DNA of 64,000 nt from Telopea speciosissima. Lineage: Eukaryota; Streptophyta; Magnoliopsida; Proteales; Proteaceae. The notes below the pieces were generated by a model that made no database searches, was not told where the DNA came from, and saw nothing but the letters and a program-made list of their open reading frames with translations. The position numbers and the translations under genes were made by a program. The stretch lies in contig NC_057920.1 of the NCBI RefSeq assembly GCF_018873765.1, positions 7,515,307 through 7,579,306 on the forward strand. The letters are read 5' to 3'. Shown piece after piece: positions 35,713-58,244 of this stretch (position 1 is the stretch's first letter; every line of letters starts with the position of its first letter).

Positions 35713-38700
35713 CTATTGTTTCAAAAGCTTTGCCTGCTCTGGTAACCTCGGATTCTCTCTCTCTCTCTCTCGTTTATATTGTTCCAGTCAATTAACCCCC
35801 CAAAATATCTTCGAACTTACACTTTAACCCGACCTATTATTATCTGCTAAGTGGTCCAATCACCAAAAAAAAAAAAAAAAGAGCAGATTTAAGTAGGAGA
35901 ATTCATTCCGTAATCTGTTAAAAAAATAATGAAATGTGTCATTGACAGGTAATCTGAGTAATTTTATAAGAGTTAAAAGGAGAAAAAAAGAGATGAAAAT
36001 TTTCTTTATTGAAAAAAAATCAAAAAGATATATTCTATAGAAGAATTTGGGTAAATATAAATTAAGTCTAGGGAAAGAAAATATTCTATTGGATAATTTG
36101 GGTAAATATAAGTAAAGTTTAGGGCACTAGATTGTCTTACGTGTGAATCCTCTTAGAATGTGCAATGCAAGGGCAATCCTTGTGTGCCACATTTTAAGGG
36201 TATTAAAAGGTTTTGGTCCCTATCTAATATGATATATGAAAGGGCTATTCTTGCAATGCATGTTCCATAGGACCTTTTTTGTCCCCGCGCGCGCACCGGG
36301 GGGTAGAACATGTTCCATAGGACTTGACTCCTAGTAATTTCTTGCTATATAAAAAAAATGTAAGAGATTTCTATTTGGTCGCATGATCTCTACACAAGCG
36401 TCTGGGCTAATGGAGGAGCATGCTTGGGTATCTTCTAGGGAGCAAAGGCATCATTTCATGGTGCCTTGTGAGAGATCGTCTGAAACATCACCAAGTAGAG
36501 ATCCTTTTTCCATAAAATAAAAAAAAATAAAAAAAGAACCATTAATTTATGAAGAGATGATCTAGGTAGTCATTGTGCCATTAAGCTAGCTAGGTGATTG
36601 ATAACTAAGCAATACTATTTATCACTTACAATGTTTATAAGGAAAAACAAAGAGACGAAAAAAGAAAAAAAAATGTTTGGTTCAAGAAGTTGGTTTGTGA
36701 TATGCAGGCCAATAGTACGAAATAAAAATATGTGTTGTGTATATCCACCATTCCACGGTTCTAAAAATCGGTTAATCTTTTGGGATTGGTGTGTGGTTTG
36801 TGTGATTACACTTTCATCACAAAAAAAAAACGTGATATATACTTATTGGGTTACTAGCAACCTTCTTCAACCAACACCTAAAAGAAAATTATATACAGCT
36901 ACTTGTTTTTATTTTATTTTATTGGGGGCAATAGAGGGGAGGTAGGAAGGGCATGGACTAAATCTTTTTTACGCGATAAAACTAAAAGAAGGACATTAAA
37001 GAGAACGAATTTTAGATTGAATGAAAGAAAGAATGAAATAAGTATATCATCAGGAGGTGCTTAAGTTGACTCTTATAGTACTTTTAAGTCAGACAAGTTT
37101 CTTTTTGCAGAAAAAATTTTCTTTAATGGAAGTACTTTAGTGATTTTCTTAAGCTAAATAGGAGAATTTATTCCTTAATCCATTGACGAATTAGTAAAAT
37201 TGTAATGAGATAGCATCATACGAGAACTATGACTTTATTTCATACATAGAAAATGTACTATGATGTCACTTAGTTATCTATTTTTTTGTTAATCATCCCT
37301 AAACAAAACTTGTACTAAACTGATATTTAACCCAAAAAGAAAAGCATAAGAAAAAAAATAATAATGAGGGGATGATGATGATGATGAAAGCAATGACGAA
37401 AGCAAAAATGAATATAATTGATCACATAATCAGTGCGAAGATTTTGGCTCCTGTTCCATATGGATAGTTAATTAAAATTGGATTAATTAAGGAGTGAAAT
37501 CTCTTTATTTGAAGAGAATTATTTGAGATCATCCAATGAGCATAAAGGGAATTGGGGAAATTTTTTGATAAACTTACAAAAGTAATGGAGTTTGGGTCCT
37601 TTGGGGGGAGAGAGAGGAGAGGACCACCACTACCTTCATCTCCATCTCCATCTCCACCCCCACCATGTTGTTGTTGTTATTGTTATTGTTGGTGTTGAAT
37701 GAGTGAATGTTAAGACTTTTTGGGTATCCTCTACAACACGTACTCGGGTTCGATTAACAATGTTAAGTAATTAAAATAATAGTAAGGGGTCGGTTTTCAT
37801 GCACAGTAATGTATGAAACATGATCAACATTTCTACCGTTCGATAAATTTATAAAAATCGAATATTTCTATCCAACGACTGAAGTGTTGACCATGTTCAT
37901 AGATTATAATCTTGTATGAAACTTTTCACCTAAATATAATAAGAACAAGAAGAAAAGAAAGAGAGCATTTAGAAGGAGAAGAGGGAGAAGAAAGAACATG
38001 AGTCCTCGACATCAACAAATGTTAGGGAAGGAAAGGAACAAAGAGAGATCGGCACAGAGTAACAGTTAGAGACAAAAGCCAAGACAATAGCCTCGAGGCA
38101 ATCGCCGTACAGGATCTCTTTTGTTGTTTGTTCTCCTCTCTCTCTCTCTCTCTCTCTCTTTTCTTTCTATCTTTCTTTCTCTCTATTTCTTATCATATTA
38201 GATGACCATGGAAGACTTAGCTGTCACTCCGTACGAGGGCCTTTTAATCCTCCAATGAAAACACTAAATTATTGTTGCTGTGATTAGATAACTAAGGATT
38301 GGTGCAAAGCACAACGAACCATGTAGGCCCAGTGCCCAGCAATTCGTCCAAATGCCAAGCATTCTTGCTCCTCTCTCTGTCTCTCTCTCTCACGTCACAT
38401 TTCAAACACCTTGTATGCAATTACAAAAGAGAAAGCAAAAGCGAAAGCTAAAGCTCCCGTCATCTCTCACCTCACCCCCACCCCACATCTCCTCACTCAG
38501 CCTCAGTCCCCCACCCCATTCACACTCTCCACCTCTTATTTTTCTCTCTGACGCAATGTGGCGAACAAAACATGAACATAGTGAATAAATAAGAAAAAGA
38601 GGCAAGTAGCCAACATGTTCACAATTATCTCGTTAATCTGTCTCCGCTAGAGGTGACTGAGGATTAACAATAATGACAGTCGTTGTTAATTAGGTTATTA

Positions 38701-39156
38701 CTGTCCATTAATAATAAACTACTATTGGTAAACATATAATTTGAAGACCAGATGGAAGTGGGTTTGAACAAGTTGACTCCATTCATGCATCCTCTCTTCT
38801 CCACTCAATAAAATCCTCTCCATCTTCTTCTAAACCCATTTGCCATATTTGATTTTGTAGAACCCAATTATTCACATTTTTTGCTGGATCTTCGGAGGAG
38901 ATGGGATTTGTTGGAGTGTGGCTCGAGGAATGCATTATATGAGGGTTCTTAGATTGTTAAATCAATTAAAATCAAAAAGTTAAAAACACACTAAGTACAG
39001 AGTCTATCTATATGAGATATCCAACCATGTTCTATGACTTGGATGGAATTGATGTGAATGGATGTGAAGTGTTCCCATTGGTCTTTCCATATAAATAACC
39101 AATATTTATCTAAAGTTATAGTTTCACATCGGTTTATTCAGGTCCGTAGTGTCTTC
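35713..39156. other. Intergenic DNA with simple repeats, no gene recognised
   Basis: Contains CT runs (35755-35771, 38131-38160), a 15-bp direct repeat bracketing an alternating CG stretch (36258-36322), GATGAT triplets (37370-37385) and short AT-rich stretches. No reading frame has recognisable similarity. Confidence 0.6.
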
Positions 39157-39362
39157 ATATACTGGATTTGGATCCTTTGTGGTTTGGGGTTGTGCGATCA
39201 TCGTGTTGTGTGTAACTCTTAGGTCGTCACCTTAGCAAAGATGTCAGGCATCCGATGGTTGGGCATCAAGCTCCTCAAAATGCCACTCAAAATTTCTAAG
39301 TGATGACCTGAGAATTGCACGCAGCATGATGGCCACAGAGGAGCCCGATCCTCGTATACTCA
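39157..39362. mobile_element. Foldback MITE-like palindrome
   Basis: The left arm (TATACTGGATTTGGATCC ... TAACTCTTAGGTCGTCACC) pairs with the right arm, whose reverse complement reads TATACGAGGATCGGGCTCC ... CAATTCTCAGGTCATCAC. The arms are about 75-80 bp and meet around 39245-39275. Target duplications are not clear. Confidence 0.55.
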
Positions 39363-40059
39363 AGGAATTATTTTCACCTAATATCTTAAGATTTTAGATT
39401 AAGCCCAGAACCCAAATCCCTTTAACTGGCTGGCATTGGTTGGGCTACCTTTCTAAATTCTAAGGCCTATGGGACTTGGGGACTTGGGGACTTGGGAGGG
39501 AAGAATTGAAGAGGGACAATACAATACAAACTACAAGAAAGAGTTACGTAGAGAAAAAGGTAAAGAATGGCTTTTTTGGGTTAATGAACAGTTGTACAGT
39601 TGTACAGTTGTACAGTTTGTACTTTCTTAAGTTATGGTACAGTGGCCTTCAGTAGTTAGGGCAAAGAAAATTTATGTAGAGAAAGAGTAAGACACCAACC
39701 CTGAGTCCTTAGCCCTGATATCTCTTCCTTTAATTGTACAGCCTTTTGAAGCCTTGGAGAAAGGAGCACTGTGGAAGGGTGAAGGGACAGACAAAGTTTA
39801 GATTCTGTTGAGATATATCTTTTGGGGGAAAGGGAAAGTCCATTGTGGTAATGTAGTGGTCAACTCGTATTTCAATTTGGATTTTGTGAGAGATTGATTG
39901 ATGTGAATGTAATGAGGGGGAGCTGTCAATGGTTGTAATTTTTGGGTATTCGCTCGGAGTCGGAGACGTCTCTGTGCAGCCAAATGTGTACGAGTGTCCG
40001 ACATAATGGTGGTGCGGCCGTGGCTCTGCCAAATCCCCAAAAGATCATCCGACTTCATG

Positions 40060-40222
40060 CACCATTTGGATCCTCTGGTGGGGAGCTGTCTGGCAGGATC
40101 ATGCTGTCTAGATTCGATGAGACGTGTAATGATCGTTTTACCTTTGTCCGAATGCCTTGCTCAAGTGAGAGTAAAGCGATTATTGCGCACCTTACCATGT
40201 TTAGACAACTCGACAATAGAGA
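40060..40222. mobile_element. Foldback MITE, degraded copy of the 46006 family
   Basis: The left arm TTTGGATCCTCTGGTGGGG / AGCTGTCTGGCAGGATCATG matches the arms of the element at 46006-46192. The right arm is shortened but keeps the reverse complement of GCGCAATAATCGCTTTAC. No coding content. Confidence 0.5.
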
Positions 40223-41078
40223 TACCTTATTATGAAAAAGAACCCAGAAGGCGACAGCAAGGAAAGGGCCAATCCCAACTCTCCTCCACATATATTGATA
40301 AATGTCCGTAATATACTAATATTGGACGATCCATGTTGGTATCAGTTGTGTCCGATATTGATACTTGCATGATACATACACATGTTTGATGCAATGAAAT
40401 TATGGACTGGACAAATCATGAGGTCATGTCTGTTCATTCGGCTCTGTTAGAAGGCATTTCTGACGGGTTTGCGTATTTGCTGTTGGAGTCTGATCATAAA
40501 GACTTGGTGTCTTATCTTTAACGTGGGGCAAGTAATTCATCGATGAATGTAAAACCTATATTGGAAGACATACTTCATTTATCATTTATCATCCTATTAT
40601 AGTTCATGTTCTTTTTCATATGTTCCAAGGGAGGGAAAATAGTGTGGCTGACTCCCTGGCAAGAAAGGTACTATTGGTGACGTGCACAACAGTTTGGCCA
40701 AATTTCGATCCTTGGATCTAGGAGTGACGTTCAACTTCTGTCCATGTGTAATTCATGTTATTCTCAATAATGTTCATATATTCCTACCAAAAAATAATTT
40801 ATGGAATGACTTTTGTTCGGGGTAAATTTATCCCAAAAAAATGAATTTTTATTAAAATTGAAGACAACCAACACATCGGCATCAATATCAATGTTGGCCA
40901 AGATCAATACGAACTCCAATACTAATATGGGAAACTGTTCTGTGTGGAGGGAGCAAGCCATGCCCAGACACAGTGGGGGTGAAATGACCACCCTGCTCGC
41001 TATGAAAGGTAGAAATCCTGCCCCCAAAGATGCCACAACATGCACTCTCATTGGTTATAGTGTGCACGTGGCCCCTGC

Positions 41079-41109
<31 letters not shown>

Positions 41110-42963
41110 AGAAAAAGAGAAGACACCACCTACCAATATTTTTCCTTCCCATCCATTTCCTCTATCTATCCGAGTCTCTGGCCATCTATCCCTACCTCCA
41201 TATCTCACATTTTAATGTATAATAAATAAGGGAAAAAGAGCATTGCTTGGTTGTGTGGCTCCTATGTCCTGACATAAGAGCACATGAAATTTCCACCTAG
41301 CCCTGTTTGAAATAAAAAATCTCATCTATGTTGATGAACCTACTGGTGCTCTCACTCTCATTGGCCCCAACGCTGGTGCAGGGTGTGTGTAGTAATATTT
41401 TTTGCCCAATAAATAAATAACTATGCAGGGTCAAAATACAAAATTAAATCCAAACAATGTGGGATGTCTCCGCTCGCTGTACATACATATGCACTACGTT
41501 CCTCTACACTACTATGAGGATTAAAATCCTCTTTAATTCCTTGATTGTCAAGTGTGGTGTAGTTCAAGGTTGAGAGGTTGATACTTGACAGGTGCGATAT
41601 CCAATAGTACGAGGTTGATTTAGTCAGTTTTTCTTTCTGTCTTTCTTTCTTCTCAAGCTTGACACCGTTCAATATTGCGTCTATCATGTGTCGAGCTCTC
41701 AGTCCTGAACTACACCACACCACTTTCAGGAAATTGGAGAGAATTTTTTCCCTATAATATGATGATATGTTGGAAGGACTCTCAATGCATGCAAATAAAT
41801 TTTTTGGGGGAGGGTGATAAATAAAGAGTCCATTTTTATTCATGCTAGTATTGTTTGACTTTTCCAATATTTTTTTACGTTGATCATTACTACCTCTTGT
41901 TAGGGTCCCGCCATAAATAAAAAGAAAAGTTACTGCAAGAAAAAGTTACTGTATTCGAAAAGATTGTCCACAGAAAAAGCTTTGATGAGAGAGTGGAGAT
42001 CAGATTTTTTTTTTACAGGTTTCGTTTTGGTGTAAAAACAAAGGATTCAGATTTTGACCAAACTGTCCTATTCTCCTCTCTTCGAGAGATTTCCAAACAC
42101 CTCTGTGTCCGTCTCTGGTCGGTCCTTTTTCAAGCTTTACTCAGTCCAGGTAGTTGACTTTCCTCCTTCCATCCTTTCAAACAAGAAAGGAAAATCCGGT
42201 TGTGGGAAGGTTATTTCAGTCATTTCAATGTAGAGATAATTACCATTCATAGTTTCAAATTTACCCCTCGCATAGCTAAGGTAAAATAGGTAGTAGGTAA
42301 ACTGTACTACGTAACTTCTTCTCTAATCTCTACCTTATGATGAGACGTTTTACGTTAGCATGAGATGATGATGTGATGATGTGATGATGTGATGATGTGA
42401 TGATGATGATCATCTCATCATATATGGGAATAGTCGGAGATAAGAACAAACAGAAAAAAAAAAAAAAAAAGTTTCAGATTTCAGAAGCCTCTCGCTACGC
42501 CATTGTTTAACTGCCCATTACCACCACCATCGCTATCATCACCATCATCATGGTCGGATGGTGTCAATCATCATAACCATCGTTCAACTGCCCATATCAA
42601 CTCATTTTATTATTTTTTTTGTTTTTTTTTTGTTTTCCCTTAATTTTCCATTAGTAGTTAATTTGTGTTTTATTAAGATGGAAGAGGCTTATCTAAGCAA
42701 GTTGTATAGAGAGCACGTGCCAATGAAGAGCACCTACACGGTTTCTTAGGTAGAAATCAAAATAAGTCATTTCATGTGAGGAAGAGAGGGAGTAGGGTTT
42801 AAAAACTTGAAATCGGGATTAAATCAATAAGAAATTAGCCGAGATCGATTGAAACATGCCCTAATCCTAGATTGCTTTTCTTTTCTTGACATTCTAATGT
42901 AGCAGAAGATAAAGAGAGGATGCTAGTGTACCTTCGTGGTCAGCTCAGAGAATCTTTTTCATA
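40223..42963. other. Intergenic DNA with MITEs and simple repeats
   Basis: No gene is recognised. The stretch includes a C-tract joined to an A-tract (about 41088-41111), the short MITE at 41230-41407 and a TGATGATG octamer run (42362-42410) that ends in its own inverted sequence (GATCATCTCATCA). Confidence 0.55.
41230..41407. mobile_element. Mutator-type MITE, 178 bp
   Basis: It begins GGGAAAAAGAGCATTGC and its right end on the other strand begins GGGCAAAAAATATTAC. A 9-bp direct repeat AATAAATAA flanks it (41221-41229 and 41408-41416). The repeat is low in complexity, so chance is possible. Confidence 0.5.
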
Positions 42964-42972
42964 TTAAAAGAT

Positions 42973-43109
42973 GGGGAGCTGTTCTTTGTACCGCAGCACA
43001 GCCTATGCCCAGGCACACGGGGGTGGGTGCAATGACCACCTTACCCCCCTACACAGGCTGCCCATGTGCCTGAGCGCAGGTTATGTTGCGGCACAGAGGA
43101 CATTCTCCC
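42973..43109. mobile_element. Foldback MITE (Mutator-type), 137 bp
   Basis: The ends are GGGGAGCTGTTCTTTGTACC and, on the other strand, GGGAGAATGTCCTCTGTGCC. The core contains GCAATGACCACCTTACCCC, shared with other foldback copies in this window. A perfect 9-bp direct repeat TTAAAAGAT flanks it (42964-42972 and 43110-43118). Confidence 0.8.
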
Positions 43110-43118
43110 TTAAAAGAT

Positions 43119-44660
43119 TGGATGAGTTTTTTTTTCAATCATTGTTAAGAAATTTGTGACTCTAGGGTAGAGTGAGACCCTATGCTAGGTTTCAACAATC
43201 TTGAAATCTCGACAGACTTCAAAGAAATGGGACAATGGCTGATAGATCTGGTACCATGGATGTGGGAGCTCTTCGCTATTCTCTTTAATTTGCATTCATT
43301 TCTTAAAACTTTGAACTCGTTTTATATTAAAGAGATGCACAGATTTGCTATTAGCCACATAATCTTGCATCTCATGTTTGATGTAGGAAACTAAACGAAT
43401 GCATTACAAATGATGTAGCAAATCTTATCTTTCATTAGGTTAATGAATTTCTCTCTTTCCAACAAAAAAAAAACAATTTTTTGAAGAATAGATCATGGTT
43501 AAGAAAAAAAATAGTAACGAGATACTGACGCCAATACATATCAGTAATATTAGGCCAAATCAAATGGGTTTTTCCTCGAACATGTTTACCCTAATTATAA
43601 CCATCTGTTCCACCTATATAGGATTTGGCAAGTATCAATATCGCTCGATGGCCTATACACGCGATCTGATACCATTTTTTAAAACCATGAGAAGAGAAAT
43701 TTTCTCCTAAAATATTTGAAGGTGATTGAAGAATAAATTATTCATACATACACATATATACATGCTAGTATAATACTCTTTTTTTTTTTCTTTTTTTTTT
43801 CGTGAAAGTATAATACATAGAGTCTTATAGAAGTAAAAGGGTTGGGGGGGGGGTGAGGGGTGGGGAGGGGGTTGGTGGTCCCCTCCACCTACACAACTCC
43901 AATGTTGGGACAGCATATAGTAGCTAGGTATTGTCTGCCCAAGGGCATCAAAAAGCTTGGGATACCAAAACTATGTTTCCTATACAAGAGAAAGCAATGG
44001 TTAAAGAATACATATAATCCATCCCAACTTCTTTCATTCACAAATTCTATATTCAACTTTGCTAGTTTTGGTTTCATCAAAACAAAAAACTTTTCTAGTT
44101 TGGTTTTACCAAAATCATATAATGTGGGTGACCTTAAAGACAAACTGTCCTTCGCTTCTTATCTTCTACCTTTGGATTCTTAGGGTATAGAAGTGGGTTT
44201 CAAACCCTAACTCAAAGAGTCAAAAAGACTGCAAAAGACTCCAAAAGACTCATGTCTGTCCTCTTGAAATAGTTATGAGAGAGCTAGCTTATAGATTACT
44301 ATAGAATAGGAGAGGACAGATAAGAAAAAATAAGTCATTACAAAGGGAAGGAAGGCCTTTGTTCCCTTCCTCTATTCTCCCCTTCACTTGTACTTTGATT
44401 CTCTCTCTGTTTTGGGAAATTCTAGGCCCCTAATGCTCACAGGTTGACCCATTTTGACAGATGTGAGTACACCTCCAAAAGAAAAGTTAAAAAGAAGAGT
44501 CAGTGCTTGTGTGCCGCCTCAACTAAATTTGGGTGATAGACTGACTGCTCACTTGACTACTATAATGTCATTTCTCTTTCTATTATGCCCATGAATTTGT
44601 GAATCCTGGGTGGCTTTTTTTGTCTCTTTCAATTCAAGGGTCAGGGTCAGGGTCAACAAC

Positions 44661-44722
<62 letters not shown>

Positions 44723-45629
44723 TAAGTTATAATATAGAGTACGTCACACCAGTAGCTTGTAAGAACTAAGAAGCCAAAGGTAAGTAAAGCTTCTGTCAAA
44801 AATAATTGGCAAAGCCCAAAGGTGGGTATTTCTGTTGAAATGGATTACTCAACTTTTGGAGTTTGAATTAATAAATCATGTGTATTGCCTAAGCATTCCT
44901 ATTATAATGGAATAATCAATGGTAATAAAATAAGCCAATCTGATTGTAGGATTCAAATTACTCAGCCATGTTCAAGTTTTGGGTCCCATTGCCAGTACTT
45001 TGACTTTCTAACGTTCTACTTAGATCTGTCAAACCCAAGATTTCAAGATTTAAGGTTGTGTTTGATTGATTCTGAGCCTAGAATACATTCTGAAACTCGA
45101 TTTTTCTAGATCCAAAATCTATTACGAGAATGGATCCTGAATAGAACCTTAAGCTTTGTATTAGATAGATGATAATGTGAACGATATGCCTGAGCCCCAA
45201 CAGATATGCTACATGGAAGATATTAGATCCATCAATGAATCGGGGTCGTAAGAATGGAGGAATGAATCAACCACACCAACCATATTGAACAAACATTTAG
45301 TCAATTAAAGTCCGTAACCAAGATTACAATTGGGCGAGTTCCTCTATTGATGGAACTCATTGTTCAAACCTTGTGCTCAAGCTGTTGAAACTTGGTACCC
45401 AAGACACAACCTTCTCCACTGTCTTTGCTTTACTTTTACAGCATATATGGTGATGAATTCCAACAGAATCATTTGGAAAGTAACCACACACGATGCAAAA
45501 TGGTCTAGGAATAAGACATGAATTTGCCAGCCTTTTACATGGTTTGAAGCCCAAAGCCAAACTGCCCAAGATGCCCAATCCCAAACTGAAGCCCAGACTC
45601 AACAAAGCCCCAGGTTTTTCGGGCCTTAA
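43119..45629. other. Intergenic DNA, no gene recognised
   Basis: AT-rich with T and G tracts (43780-43800, 43840-43870) and a long CT microsatellite. Open frames here are short and have no recognisable domain. Confidence 0.6.
44662..44716. repeat. CT microsatellite, about 26 units
   Basis: An uninterrupted CT run of about 52 bp followed by CACACA. It is the longest pure dinucleotide repeat in the window. Confidence 0.95.
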
Positions 45630-45640
45630 TTGGGCTCACA

Positions 45641-45828
45641 ATCCAGATCGTCTACTGCCGGCCTGCCCGTAGCGGCCATAGCAGCGCACACACAAGGCAC
45701 GGCGCAATGACCGCCTTACCCTTACCCAAGCGCCTTGCCCAAGAGGGGGTAAGACGGTCACTACGCCATGCCTTGTATGTGCACTGCTATGGCCACTACG
45801 GGCAACATGCCGTAGAGGATCACGATCC
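45641..45828. mobile_element. Foldback MITE, 188 bp, near-perfect palindrome
   Basis: Arms of about 80 bp pair with few mismatches: left TGCCCGTAGCGGCCATAGCA ... GCAATGACCGCCTTACCC, and the right arm reverse complement TGCCCGTAGTGGCCATAGCA ... GTAGTGACCGTCTTACCCC. The 11-bp sequence TTGGGCTCACA occurs directly on both sides (45630-45640 and 45829-45839), so the insertion is well defined. The size of the duplication fits Mutator-type elements. Confidence 0.8.
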
Positions 45829-46005
45829 TTGGGCTCACACTCACGAATGTAGCGTCAGCATTCAAGCTTTTAACCAATAAGGCCTAAGGGCAGTTCCTCC
45901 TTTTGTGTTTAAAAAAACAAAAAAAGGAGCAAAGAAAAATGTTGTCTTTTAGACAAGAAAACTGGACGCCCTTGATTGTGTCATCCTACCACATCAGCCT
46001 TTTCG

Positions 46006-46192
46006 GATTCAGATCCTCTACTGCCAAGCTGCCTGGCAGGACCGTGCTGCACAAACATGGTGAGACGCGCAATGACGCCTTATCCCCACTCTGACAAGGC
46101 TCTTGGGCAGGGGTAAGGCGGTCATTGCATACCTCGCCGTGTCTAGGCAGCACAGTCCTGCTGGGCAGCTCGGCCGTAGAGGATCCAAATTG
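46006..46192. mobile_element. Foldback MITE, same family as 45641-45828
   Basis: Left arm AGATCCTCTACTGCCAAGC ... GGCAGGACCGTGCTG; right arm reverse complement GGATCCTCTACGGCCGAGC ... AGCAGGACTGTGCTG. The core again contains CAATGACGCCTTATCCC-type sequence. The flanking duplication is not evident. Confidence 0.7.
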
Positions 46193-46970
46193 GTGTTTTT
46201 TCCCACTGAAGACTTTGAACAGACACTTCATACTGACCTGGACTAGCCCAACAAGGTAAGAGCGTGAAGAAGTCCCGCTCATGGGTTCCAAAATTTAGAT
46301 GGGCTAAAACTTAGTAAAACCCCCTGAACAGGCATAACTCACCTAGAGAAGATACAAAGGGGAAAATGAAAGTAAAGCCAAAACCTCTAGACTTTCCAGA
46401 GATAGATTATCCTTCAGGTTGAGGACGAAAATCTGATGAGAAAATTCAAAACTCTGGAGCACAAATTCCTGGACCATGGATTTTCTCCTTCCGTAACAGC
46501 TTCTATGTGAGGAAAACTATGCTACGTTTGGTTACTGAATAATAGCTTAGGTGAGAAAACCTGGGGACAAAGTAACTACTTTTGAAAAAGATTATCCTAT
46601 AGTTTGTCTTATCCACAAAAGAAGTAAAAAAAAAATTGAGAAAATTGATTATAACTAACTTCTACTTTCCATCCCAAAAATTGGTAACTGGCTAAATATA
46701 ATTCTTGGACAAACAAACAATGAATTTTTAATATATTCTCTCTTGTTTTTCTCAGTATAAACAAATAATAATAGATGAAAATTTTCCATTTCAAGCAACC
46801 AAACAGTCTCAAGGACTAGAACAATAGTGGACAGGTAACAACACATTTAAGAAGAATGAAACCAAACACAAGGTGGAAATGTTTACTGATCACTGAAATC
46901 ATAACACCTGAAAAAGTTCCAAGTCCAAAAAATCAATCCACCAAAAATAAAAATACTACCAATAATTATA

Positions 46971-47228
46971 GGGATTTTCTTATTGACACCTCTTCAAGTG
47001 TCAAATAATCTGTAACCCCATTTTTTTGCCCTCTTTAGTACAACACTTTCTCAATGAGAAATTTTATCATACATAACAATGACAGTTCTTGAAAATGGCA
47101 TAACGGTAAGTCACTTTCAAATAATATTGAAAACCCCTTTTTACCCCTGAACATCTGGAAAAAGATGAGGGAAATTAAAAGGTTATATTTTCTAAATACA
47201 CCTAAATAGGTGTCATTCAGACAATCCC
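46971..47228. mobile_element. Mutator-type MITE, 258 bp, downstream of CKA4
   Basis: The left end is GGGATTTTCTTATTGACACC and the right end on the other strand is GGGATTGTCTGAATGACACC. A perfect 9-bp direct repeat ATAATTATA flanks it (46962-46970 and 47229-47237). The element ends about 100 bp beyond the CKA4 stop codon, so it may lie in or beside that gene's 3'UTR. Relatives lie at 49259-49528 and about 31880-32140. Confidence 0.8.
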
Positions 47229-47328
47229 ATAATTATATCCCATCCAACATAGAAAAAACCTAGAGACATCCCATTATTGATCAGTAGTGGAACCCAATCC
47301 AATTTTGGATCAGGATGTAGGATTCAAG

Positions 47329-58244
<10,916 letters not shown>

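Noticed and set aside
40930..41090. Further foldback MITE beginning GGGAAACTGTTCTGTGTGG
   Set aside because: The left end resembles the 42973 family, but the right arm and target duplication could not be defined.
40813..41229. 138-aa + strand open frame
   Set aside because: It crosses a C/A homopolymer junction and a Pro/Lys low-complexity stretch (PPPPPQKKKRKRE), so it is chance.
41421..41867. 148-aa minus-strand open frame
   Set aside because: No recognisable domain, mixed low complexity and codon use like the surrounding intergenic DNA; no splice partners found.
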